From NCBI GenBank assembly GCA_963813435.1, contig CAWEYY010000001.1, positions 233,364 to 297,363 of the forward strand: DNA of 64,000 bases, in the 5' to 3' direction. Below, piece by piece: positions 42,882 through 50,718 of this stretch. The number at the start of each line of letters is the position of its first letter. Positions within the stretch are counted from its first letter, which is position 1. The position numbers were made by a program, and so were the translations under genes. The DNA is from AC-32 sp963813435. Lineage in GTDB: Bacteria > Actinomycetota > Thermoleophilia > Gaiellales > Gaiellaceae. Below the pieces are notes generated by a model. It was not told the DNA's origin. It ran no database searches and was given only the letters and a program-made list of their open reading frames with translations.

Positions 42882-44083
42882 CCGACCAGCAGTCCCGTCA
42901 CGTACATGATCAGGACTCCGGCGAGGTATCCGCCGATGGCGTATCCCGACTGCAGGCCTCCGGGCGCACGGCGGGCGACGTAGCGCACGACCTCGACCAC
43001 GACCTGGAGCGCCGCGCCGACCGCAACGGAGAAGAACAGGACGCCGAGGAAGTCGCTCGTGACGAAGCCGCCAAGCCACGCGCCGGCGATCGCGGGCCCG
43101 CCCGCAACGAGCGCGAGGAGGGCAAGCCTGGGAATCCCGACCCGCCGGCCACGCGCCATGGGAGTCGCGATAGCAAGCCCCTCGGTGATGTTGTGGACCA
43201 TGAAGCCGACGATCAGGAACGTGCCCAGCGCCAGCTCCCCGAGCGCGATCGAGGAGCCGATCGCCAGGCCTTCGCCGAGGTTGTGCAGCCCGATTCCGAT
43301 CGCGACCAGCGTGGCGAGCGCCGCGCCCTCGAGCGGCGCACCCTCGACGCGCCGCTCCGGGCCGGACAGGCGTCGAGCCGCAAACGTGAGCCCGAGGTAG
43401 CTCGTCGAGACGCCGAGCAGGATCAACCCCGGCCCCTGGAGCCCGCTCGGAAGACGCGTCTGGAGGTCGAGAGCCTCCGCAAGCGCGTCCAGGGCGAGGA
43501 AGCTCAGCAGGCCTGCGGTCAGGGCCATGAACGCGGCGAGCCAGTGGGCGCCGGCGCGCCTCAGCGACGGGAGCCAGGCGAGCCCGAGCGCGACGGGGAC
43601 GATCCCGACGAGAAACCCGATCAGGGCGTAGCCGAGAACACCGCGCGGCGAGGCGCCGCGCGTCTCGACTGCGACGGGCACGTCGAAGGTGGTCTGGATA
43701 CCGCTCGAGCTCGTGACGCCCACGGTGTACGGGTCGCCCTCGACCCAGCTGAACGGGACGACGATGCTGCTCGAGCGCAGGCGGCCGAGCGTCTTCGGCC
43801 CGTCGACCTGGAACGGAACGATCGCGTCGTCGACGGTGACGGTCGCGATCGTCAGCTTCGGCCTCTGCGGGTTGGTCACGCGGATCCTGATCTCGCCAGG
43901 CTTGAACTCCACCCGCCGGATGTCGAACTCGTCCCGGGGAGCCGGCGTGTCGCCGACGAGGTGGAGCATCGAGGTCGCCCTCGACGCGAACACCGCGACG
44001 ACCACGGCGAGCACCAGAAGTGGAACCAGCGCCCACAGCCGATTTCCGGTCCCGGGCCGGTCGGCCGTCGTGCTCGAGGCCAC
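42878..44083 (-). CDS. ZIP-family metal transporter with extracytoplasmic N-terminal domain
   Basis: 401 aa. A signal-anchor and a beta-rich domain of about 120 residues precede eight membrane helices. The ZIP metal-binding helices read GIGLHNLGEGLAIG and HNITEGLAIATPM. Most bacterial ZIP proteins (ZupT type, about 260 aa) lack the N-terminal domain, which looks like a cupredoxin-type immunoglobulin fold. GTG start overlaps the oxidase stop (TAGTG). Confidence 0.88.
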   Translation of the reverse strand: MASSTTADRPGTGNRLWALVPLLVLAVVVAVFASRATSMLHLVGDTPAPRDEFDIRRVEFKPGEIRIRVTNPQRPKLTIATVTVDDAIVPFQVDGPKTLGRLRSSSIVVPFSWVEGDPYTVGVTSSSGIQTTFDVPVAVETRGASPRGVLGYALIGFLVGIVPVALGLAWLPSLRRAGAHWLAAFMALTAGLLSFLALDALAEALDLQTRLPSGLQGPGLILLGVSTSYLGLTFAARRLSGPERRVEGAPLEGAALATLVAIGIGLHNLGEGLAIGSSIALGELALGTFLIVGFMVHNITEGLAIATPMARGRRVGIPRLALLALVAGGPAIAGAWLGGFVTSDFLGVLFFSVAVGAALQVVVEVVRYVARRAPGGLQSGYAIGGYLAGVLIMYVTGLLVG

Positions 44084-45099
44084 TAGTCGACGACCTCGAA
44101 GAACCCCATCCAGCCGAGCTCGGTGAACTCCGACTGGTGAGCGTGAAACATGAAGCGCCCCGTGTGCGCGAAGTCGATCTCGATGATCCCGCGCTGCCCC
44201 TGGCAGAGCATCACGGTGTCGGTGTACTCGAACGCGTCGCTCGACCCGGTCGGGTAGTAGCGGAAGAAGTCACCGTGCAGGTGGAACGAGTTGATCAGGT
44301 CGAACTCGGTGAGATTGGCGATGTAGATCCGCACCGTCTGCGAGCGGCGTACCCGGATCGGGTACTTCGCGTAGTGGAAGGTCGGCCCGTTGACGGCGTA
44401 GAAGTTGTTCTCGCCGTCCCCGTCGGTGTCGAAGCCGTTGAGCACCATCACGAGCTCCTGCGCAGGGGGTCGCGGCTCGGGCGGGTCGATGATGAACGCG
44501 CCGTACAGCCCCTTGGCGATGTGCTTCTTCAGCGGCGTCGAGTGGCAGTGATAGAGCTGCATCCCGTGCGGGCGGGCCGGGAACTCGTAGGTGAACGTCC
44601 CACCCGGCTCCACGATCTCGAAGACCCCGTCCATGTTCGCGGGGTGGATCCCATGGAAGTGGATCGTGTGCGGGTGGGAGCCGGCATTGGTGAACCGCAC
44701 GCGGAGCAGGTCGTCCTCGGTGGCTCGGATAACCGGCCCGGGAACGGTCCCGTTGTACGTCCAGGCGGAGAAGAAGACGCCCTTCGCGACCTCGATCTTC
44801 CGATCCAGGGCGACGAGCGAGTACTCCCGAGCCCGGCCCGGCCGGTGGGGAAGCGCTCTGGGCGGGTACAGGAGGTCGTCGAGGTCCCCTGCGCGCCCGG
44901 GAGCCTGGACCTCGCTCCCGATCATGGCCGCGTGGCTCATGCCGCCCATCTGTTCCATCGCCGCGTGGTCCATCCCGGGCATCGGCTCCGGGGCGGCCTT
45001 GCCGGCTTCGGCAAGCACGAGCTTCGCGAGTGGCACCGCAGCCACGGCCGGCGCAGCGCCGACGAGAAGCTGCCGACGCGTCACCGGAAATTTAGGCAT
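44083..45099 (-). CDS. Tat-exported two-domain multicopper oxidase
   Basis: 338 aa. Tat signal (TRRQLLVGAAPAVAAVPL), a Met/His-rich segment (40-58, MPGMDHAAMEQMGGMSHAAM) that may bind metal, then two cupredoxin domains. Copper ligands: HTIHFHG (144-150), YHCH (183-186) with His193, HLH (273-275), and FHAHQSEF (318-325). This is the compact two-domain type. The operon with a ZIP transporter and DtxR regulator suggests oxidation of Mn(II) or Fe(II); nitrite reductase-like alternatives are less likely. Confidence 0.88.
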   Translation of the reverse strand: MPKFPVTRRQLLVGAAPAVAAVPLAKLVLAEAGKAAPEPMPGMDHAAMEQMGGMSHAAMIGSEVQAPGRAGDLDDLLYPPRALPHRPGRAREYSLVALDRKIEVAKGVFFSAWTYNGTVPGPVIRATEDDLLRVRFTNAGSHPHTIHFHGIHPANMDGVFEIVEPGGTFTYEFPARPHGMQLYHCHSTPLKKHIAKGLYGAFIIDPPEPRPPAQELVMVLNGFDTDGDGENNFYAVNGPTFHYAKYPIRVRRSQTVRIYIANLTEFDLINSFHLHGDFFRYYPTGSSDAFEYTDTVMLCQGQRGIIEIDFAHTGRFMFHAHQSEFTELGWMGFFEVVD

Positions 45100-45106
45100 G
45101 ACTAAA
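45091..45106. promoter_or_regulatory. DtxR-type operator overlapping the oxidase start codon
   Basis: TTTAGGCATGACTAAA: a 16-bp palindrome with only one mismatched pair, resembling DtxR/IdeR/SirR boxes (TTTAGG...CCTAAA). It covers the ATG (45099-45097). A further half-site ACTAAG follows at 45108. Confidence 0.65.
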
Positions 45107-45134
45107 GACTAAGTTCTCTGACCCTTGAACGCAA
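45106..45134 (-). promoter_or_regulatory. Promoter of the oxidase-ZIP-DtxR operon
   Basis: Minus strand: TTGCGT (45134-45129), 17 bases, TAGTCT (45111-45106). Six bases then separate the -10 from the ATG, so the message would be leaderless and the operator would sit on the transcription start. Confidence 0.5.
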
Positions 45135-45179
45135 ACCAGGGCACGCAGCGGCCGGCGGGCTCCTCTACCCGGCGGCGGC

Positions 45180-46589
45180 CTAGCGAGTGAAGAGAACGAC
45201 CGGGCCGCTCGGGACGACCGGCTGCGCCGGAACGACCGCGAACACCGGCGCCTGCGTCTCGGCGTCGGTCGCACCCCCGTCCTGCCAGCGGAACGCGACG
45301 CCCGCGAAGCGCTTGAACCACGGCTGGTCCTGGGGGTAGCTGACCGTCGGGTCGAGCTGGAGGTGCAGGTGCGGGCCGGTCGCGTGGCCGGTCTGGCCGA
45401 CGAGGCCGACCTGCGCGCCCGCCGAGAGGACGACGTCGGCCGTCACGGACGGGTCGAGATAGGACAGGTGGCAGTACGTCCAGGTCTGGCCGTCGGCCGT
45501 GCGCATCGTCAGGCCGATCCCGCAGCGCCCGTTCGGGTACTGCCAGGCACGCAGGACGACGGCGTCGGCGAGCGCATAGACGGGCGAGCCGGTCGGGGCG
45601 TCGATGTCGGCCGCCGGGTAGTCGTGGTGATGGTGCGAGACCGAGACGACCGAGGGGCCGCCGCCGACCGGGAAGACGTAGCTCCCGTCGTAGGACGGCG
45701 CGCCGAGCATCGTCCCCGCCGCGGGCATGAACGACGCGGCGAGCGAGCGGTCGTGCGCCGCGTCGAGCTCCTGCTGCGCCTGCAGAAGGCCGGAGCGGAG
45801 ATCCGCCACCCGCGACTGGGCCGAGGCGTGCCGGACGCCCACCTGGGTCGCGAGGCGCTCGAGCGCGAGCTGGTCGGAGAGGACGCCGGCCGCCGAGGCC
45901 CGCTGCCTGAGCGCGCGCTCACGCGCCCAGAGACGGCGCGCCTGGCGCTGCGCGACGACAAGCCGGTGGTTGGCCCGCACCACCGCTGCCCGCGCGTGGC
46001 CCAGCGAGACCTGGAGCCGGTCGAGGCTGAAGGTCGCATCGACTCCACCGGAACGGAAGAGCTGCGCCGTCTGCAGGACCTCGTCGACGTACCACTGGGC
46101 GTGGTTGTACGAGAAGACGGCCGATGCGATGTCGGTCTGCCCGCCGGTCGCCGCCAGATAGCGGGCCGCGGCGGTCACGGCGTCCTCGGCGTTCCACGGG
46201 TCGGCGACGCCGTCGCCGTTGGCGTCGACTCCCCACCGCTCCCAGGTCGAGGGCATGAACTGCATCCACCCGATCGCGCCGGCGGAGCTCGGCCCCATGT
46301 TCCGGCCGAAGTTCGACTCGACCTTGTTGATCGCCGCCAGCACCGGCCACGGGATCCCGTAGCTCGCGCCCGCACGCTGCCACAGCGCGAGGAGCTGCGG
46401 ATAGGTCAGCGACTCGGCGAAGCGGGGCTTCGTGCGCGAGAACGAGATCGAGCCCGGAGCGTTCGGCTCGACCGCGCTCGGAAGCGAGCCGCTTCCTGCC
46501 GGCGCGGTCGGGACGATCCTGAAGACGTCTGCTCTCGCACCGCTCGCGAGGACGAGCGCGAGCGCGAAGGCCGCAGCAAGCCGTTTCAT
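45180..46589 (-). CDS. Lytic transglycosylase (SLT) - M23 endopeptidase fusion
   Basis: 469 aa from ATG 46589. Signal peptide (1-20), SLT domain with catalytic Glu91 (INKVESNFG) and GAIGWMQFMPSTWERWG, a Ca-site-like DANGDGVADPWN, a long coiled coil (about 195-300), and an M23 metallopeptidase with HHHHDYPAADIDAPTGSPVYA and TGPHLHLQ. It can cut both glycan and peptide bonds of peptidoglycan. Translation is coupled to PilT2, so it probably opens the wall for a pilus-like structure. Confidence 0.88.
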   Translation of the reverse strand: MKRLAAAFALALVLASGARADVFRIVPTAPAGSGSLPSAVEPNAPGSISFSRTKPRFAESLTYPQLLALWQRAGASYGIPWPVLAAINKVESNFGRNMGPSSAGAIGWMQFMPSTWERWGVDANGDGVADPWNAEDAVTAAARYLAATGGQTDIASAVFSYNHAQWYVDEVLQTAQLFRSGGVDATFSLDRLQVSLGHARAAVVRANHRLVVAQRQARRLWARERALRQRASAAGVLSDQLALERLATQVGVRHASAQSRVADLRSGLLQAQQELDAAHDRSLAASFMPAAGTMLGAPSYDGSYVFPVGGGPSVVSVSHHHHDYPAADIDAPTGSPVYALADAVVLRAWQYPNGRCGIGLTMRTADGQTWTYCHLSYLDPSVTADVVLSAGAQVGLVGQTGHATGPHLHLQLDPTVSYPQDQPWFKRFAGVAFRWQDGGATDAETQAPVFAVVPAQPVVPSGPVVLFTR

Positions 46590-47791
46590 CCGTCCTGAGA
46601 GCCCGCGATCCGCAGCTCGGGCATGCGCACCTCTTCCTCGGGCTCTTCCTCCTCCTGCGCCAGCTCGGACAGCCGCTGGCCGTGCTTGATCCCTGCGGCC
46701 TGCCGCATCAGCGCCTGGTCGAGCTCGACGAGGAAGTCGTGGCGGTTCGTGGCCGCGTTCGCCGCCACCTCCTTGTCGATCTCGTCGTCGAGGACGAGCT
46801 TGATCAGCGCGTCGCTGAACGTCTGCATGTCGAAGAACTCGCCCTCGGAGATCGCGTCGTTGATCTCCTCGGCCTTCGCCTCGCGGACGAGGTCCGAGAT
46901 GCGCGAGTTCATGACCATCACCTCCACGGCCGCGACCCGGCCGCCGCCGCTCTTCGGGAGGAGCCGCTGGCTGACAACCCCACGCAGAACGCCGGCCAGG
47001 ATCGAGCGGATCTGCTGGTGCTTGACCGCGGGGAAGAACTCGATCAGACGGTTGATCGTCTCGGGCGCGTCGATCGTGTGCATCGTCGAGAAGACGAGGT
47101 GGCCCGACTCGGCGGCCTTGAGCGCCGTCTCGGCCGTCTCGGCGTCGCGCAGCTCTCCGATCAGGATCACGTCGGGGTCCTGGCGCAGAACCCGGCGGAC
47201 GGCTGCGAGAAACGATTCGGTGTCGAGGCCGATCTCGCGCTGGTTGACGATGCAGCCGCGGTCGGCGTGCATGATCTCGATCGGGTCCTCGATCGTGACG
47301 ATGTGGAGCCGCCGCGTCCGATTGATGTGGTCGAGGACGGCCGCCAGGGTCGTGGTCTTTCCCGAGCCGGTGGCGCCGGTGCACAGCACGAGCCCGCGCT
47401 GCTCCTCCGCGAGGCGGCGAACGCCTGGCGGAAGCCCGAGGACGTCGAAGCTCGGCACCTCCTTCGGGATCACCCGGAACGCGAAGGAGATGGCGCCACG
47501 CTGGCGGTAGACGTTGACGCGGAAGCGCGGCAGGCCGGTCGCGGTGTACGCGATGTCGAGATCGCCCGTCTCGTAGAACGACTGGAGCTTCGCCGGGGAC
47601 ATGTCGGCGATGACCTGAACGGCTGCGTCGAGCTGCGTGTCGGTCAGCGCCGCGTGATCGGGGAGCACGCCGAGCTCGCCGTCGCGCCGAAGCACCGGCG
47701 GCTGGCCGATCTTCAGGTGAATATCGCTCGCGCCAAGCTCGACGGCGCGCGCCAAGACCGCGTTCAGGTCCACGAAGGTGCTGATCGGCAC
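46586..47791 (-). CDS. pilT2: Second PilT-family retraction-type ATPase
   Basis: 401 aa from GTG 47791. Walker A GATGSGKTT, HIVTIEDPIEI, GELRDAETA, STMHTIDA. The PilT hallmark AIRNLIRE is replaced by NSRISDLVREAKAE. The C-terminus carries an acidic extension (EEEEPEEEV). No zinc tetracysteine, so it is not PilB. Lies far from the main pilus cluster, in an operon with a peptidoglycan hydrolase. Confidence 0.88.
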   Translation of the reverse strand: MPISTFVDLNAVLARAVELGASDIHLKIGQPPVLRRDGELGVLPDHAALTDTQLDAAVQVIADMSPAKLQSFYETGDLDIAYTATGLPRFRVNVYRQRGAISFAFRVIPKEVPSFDVLGLPPGVRRLAEEQRGLVLCTGATGSGKTTTLAAVLDHINRTRRLHIVTIEDPIEIMHADRGCIVNQREIGLDTESFLAAVRRVLRQDPDVILIGELRDAETAETALKAAESGHLVFSTMHTIDAPETINRLIEFFPAVKHQQIRSILAGVLRGVVSQRLLPKSGGGRVAAVEVMVMNSRISDLVREAKAEEINDAISEGEFFDMQTFSDALIKLVLDDEIDKEVAANAATNRHDFLVELDQALMRQAAGIKHGQRLSELAQEEEEPEEEVRMPELRIAGSQDG

Positions 47792-47819
47792 CGGTTGCGC
47801 GGTGCTTGAGACGCGTGAA

Positions 47820-48956
47820 CTAGCGGCCGAGCGTCTCCACGAGGCGCAGCGGAGCCCGCACGAGGCCCGTGGCTTCGCCCGGATGGGCGAGATCGCCGCG
47901 CAAGAAGGCGGCGGTGAAGCCCCAGACGAGCGGCATGCGGGCAACCTCGTAGACAAGGCGCGGGAAGCGCTCGAGCGCCAGCTTCGCCTTCCAGGAGGCG
48001 GCCAGCGTGCGGCCGAGCGCCGCGTCGAGCTTCGGCCCGTAGCCCTCGAGGTTCACCGCCCGCCCGGCGAGCACGTCGAACGCGGTCTCGGAGGCCAGCC
48101 GGGCGCTGACGAACGCCTCGTACATCCCGTCCCCCGAGAGCGGATCGACCAGCCCGGCCGCGTCGCCGACGAGTAGCACCCGTCCGCCGACAGCCCGGTC
48201 GCCCCCGCGGCGCATCGGCAGCCGGTAGCCGCGCAGGTCGTCGAGCTCGCCGACCGGAAGGCCGTACGCCGCACAGGCGCGCTCGAGATGCTCCCGCAGG
48301 CGCGGCCCTTCCGACTCCCAGCCGCCCACGCCGACGTTCACGTGGTCGCCCTTCGGAAACACCCAGGCGTAGCCGCCCGCGACCGCCCCGAGATCGACGA
48401 CTGCGAGCCCTCGCCAGCGTTCTTCGCGCGCGTGTGCATAAGAGACGTTCCCCTCGAGAGCGACGCCGAATCGCTGCGGCGCGAGTCCCAGCGTCCGCGC
48501 GGTGACGCCGTTGACGCCGTCCGCGCCGATCACGACCGGGGCGCGGGCGGCGGCTCCGTCGAAGCGGACGATCCCGCCGTCATCCTCCTGCTCGAGCGCG
48601 GTCACCCGCTGCCCGTCGCGGAAGTCGGCCCCGGCGGCCGCCGCCTGCTCTGCCAGGTGCGCATCGAGCCTCCGGCGCTGCGTCATCAGGACGAGCGGCC
48701 CCTGCCCGCTCCGCTCGAACCGCTTCCCGTAGCGGAGGCCGAGCTCGAAGCGGTCGACGACGTCCTCGACGACCGGGTCCACGGGGACGGGCAGCTGCCG
48801 CACGGCCCGGTAGGTCAGGCCGCCGCCGCACGGCTTGTCGCGCGGGAAGCGCTGGCGGTCGAGCAGCAGCACCTTCGCGCCCCCATCGGCGAGACGGTAG
48901 GCGGCCGTCGAGCCGGCCGGGCCGGCCCCGACGACGATCGCGTCGAACCGTTCCAC
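47820..48956 (-). CDS. Geranylgeranyl reductase-family FAD oxidoreductase
   Basis: 378 aa. FAD-binding N-terminus VVGAGPAGSTAAYRLA, FPRDKPCGGGL (family signature), RRRLDAHLAEQA, and GRVLLVGDAAGLVDPLSGDG near residue 285. These enzymes reduce isoprenoid chains of quinones or lipids, and related ones act on polyketides. No ubiquinone or chlorophyll gene is nearby. It precedes pilT2 by 28 bp on the same strand. Confidence 0.88.
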   Translation of the reverse strand: MERFDAIVVGAGPAGSTAAYRLADGGAKVLLLDRQRFPRDKPCGGGLTYRAVRQLPVPVDPVVEDVVDRFELGLRYGKRFERSGQGPLVLMTQRRRLDAHLAEQAAAAGADFRDGQRVTALEQEDDGGIVRFDGAAARAPVVIGADGVNGVTARTLGLAPQRFGVALEGNVSYAHAREERWRGLAVVDLGAVAGGYAWVFPKGDHVNVGVGGWESEGPRLREHLERACAAYGLPVGELDDLRGYRLPMRRGGDRAVGGRVLLVGDAAGLVDPLSGDGMYEAFVSARLASETAFDVLAGRAVNLEGYGPKLDAALGRTLAASWKAKLALERFPRLVYEVARMPLVWGFTAAFLRGDLAHPGEATGLVRAPLRLVETLGR

Positions 48957-49029
48957 GGGTCAATCGTACGAGTCTTGAAGCGGCGCAGGGCCGGAAGTAG
49001 AGTCGCGCGACCAGTACGAGACGAGCCTG

Positions 49030-50427
49030 ATGTCTGCCGGCACCGACCTGAACCCCTCCGACATCGACAGCTTCGCCGCAGGCCTCCACGGAAGCCTGGT
49101 TCGTCCCGGCGACCCGGACTACGACGAGGCGCGGGCCCTGTTCAACGCGATGATCGACAAGCGCCCGGCGCTGATCGCGCGCTGCACGGACATCGACGAC
49201 GTCGTCTCGGCGGTCAACTTCGGCCGCGACCAGGGGCTCGACATCGCCATCCGCTGCGGCGGCCACAACGGCCCGGGCCTGGGCAGCGTCGACGACGGGC
49301 TGGTGATCGACCTCTCCGGGCTGAAGAGCATCGAGGTCGACCCTGAGGCACGAACCGCGAAGGTCGGCGGCGGGTCGCTGTTGAAGGACATCGACGCGGC
49401 GACACACGAGCACGGGCTCGCCGCGCCGGCCGGAATCATCTCCACAACAGGAGCGGGCGGCCTGATCCTCGGCGGGGGGATCGGCCACCTGGCGCGCAAG
49501 CACGGCCTGTCGATCGACAACGTGCTCGGCGCCGAGGTCGTGCTCGCCGACGGAAGCATCGTCACCGCCGACGAGACCACGAACGAGGATCTCTTCTGGG
49601 CGATCCGTGGCGGCGGCGGCAACTTCGGCGTCGTCACCTCCCTTACGCTCCGGTTGCACCCGGTCGGCATGGTGGTCGCGGGGCCGATGTTCTGGTCGCT
49701 CGAGAACGCCGCGGACGTTCTGTGCTGGTACCGCAGCTTCATCCTGAACGCGCCCGACGACCTCAACGGGTTCTTTGCGATCGCCGGAGTCGCTCCCTCG
49801 GAGCCGTTCCCGGAGGAGCTGCACGAGCAGACGGTCTGCGGCGTCGTCTGGTGCTGGACCGGCGACCCCGCGGGCGCCGATGCAGCGCTCGCCGAGGCAC
49901 GCGCGCAGCCGGGCTTGCTGCTGGACGCCGTCCAGCAGATGCCGTTCCCGGTGCTGCAGAGCGTGTTCGACGAGCTCTACTACCCGCCGGGTGACCAGTG
50001 GTACTGGCGAGCCGACTTCGTCGAGGAGATCCCGGACGAGGCCGTCGAGCGGCACGTCGGGTTCGCCCGCACGCTGCCGACCTGGAAGTCGACCATGCAC
50101 CTGTACCCGATCGACGGCGCGGTTCATCGGGTCGCGCCCGACGAGACTCCGTGGGCCTACCGGAACGCGAACTGGGGAATGGTTATGGTCGGCGTCGACA
50201 ACGACCCGGCCAAGGGAGAGGAGATCAGCACCTGGGCCAAGGAGTACTGGGAGGCCCTGCACCCGTACTCGGCCGGCGGCGCCTACCTCAACATGATCAT
50301 GGACGAGGGCCAGGAGCGCGTCCGCGCAGCCTACGGCGACAACTACGATCGGCTCGCCAGAATCAAATCCGAATACGACCCGAACAACGTTTTCCACGTA
50401 AACCAGAACATCAAGCCAGCAACCTGA
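49030..50427 (+). CDS. Berberine-bridge/FAD-linked oxidase
   Basis: 465 aa. PP-loop type FAD domain: RCGGHNGPGLGSVDDGLVIDLSGLKSIEVD with the His of GGHN in the position of covalent flavin attachment, GGLILGGGIGHLARKHGLSIDN, and FWAIRGGGGNFGVVTSL. The C-terminal BBE segment YDRLARIKSEYDPNNVFHVNQNI is intact. It oxidises an unknown small substrate (sugar or secondary metabolite). Followed after 9 bp by a small conserved protein. Confidence 0.9.
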   Translation: MSAGTDLNPSDIDSFAAGLHGSLVRPGDPDYDEARALFNAMIDKRPALIARCTDIDDVVSAVNFGRDQGLDIAIRCGGHNGPGLGSVDDGLVIDLSGLKSIEVDPEARTAKVGGGSLLKDIDAATHEHGLAAPAGIISTTGAGGLILGGGIGHLARKHGLSIDNVLGAEVVLADGSIVTADETTNEDLFWAIRGGGGNFGVVTSLTLRLHPVGMVVAGPMFWSLENAADVLCWYRSFILNAPDDLNGFFAIAGVAPSEPFPEELHEQTVCGVVWCWTGDPAGADAALAEARAQPGLLLDAVQQMPFPVLQSVFDELYYPPGDQWYWRADFVEEIPDEAVERHVGFARTLPTWKSTMHLYPIDGAVHRVAPDETPWAYRNANWGMVMVGVDNDPAKGEEISTWAKEYWEALHPYSAGGAYLNMIMDEGQERVRAAYGDNYDRLARIKSEYDPNNVFHVNQNIKPAT

Positions 50428-50436
50428 GGAGGGTTC

Positions 50437-50718
50437 GTGCCCAGGTACCTGATAGTTCGCTCGTTCAACGTCGGTGAGAGCGACATGCCCGCAGTCGGGC
50501 GGCGCTCGCGCAAGGTGATCGAGGACCAGTATCCGCAGATCGTCTGGGAGCACAGCCACGTCGTCGTCGGCGACGACGGTCTCGTGAAGACGTACTGCGT
50601 GTACGAGGGGCCGAGCGAGGAGATCATCCGCGCGCATTCGCTGGACCTCGGCGAGCACACGATCGACGCCATCCACGAGATCGCGGGGGACGTCACTCCA
50701 GCGGACTTCCCCGGCTAG
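50437..50718 (+). CDS. DUF4242-like (SCO4226-type) small protein
   Basis: 93 aa from GTG 50437, 9 bp after the oxidase, with GAGGAGGGTTC in front. The pattern VWEHSHVV...GLVKTYCVYEGPSEEIIRAHS matches the ferredoxin-like, nickel-binding SCO4226/DUF4242 family. No operon partner besides the oxidase; it converges with the cyclase gene, overlapping its last bases. Confidence 0.8.
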   Translation: MPRYLIVRSFNVGESDMPAVGRRSRKVIEDQYPQIVWEHSHVVVGDDGLVKTYCVYEGPSEEIIRAHSLDLGEHTIDAIHEIAGDVTPADFPG

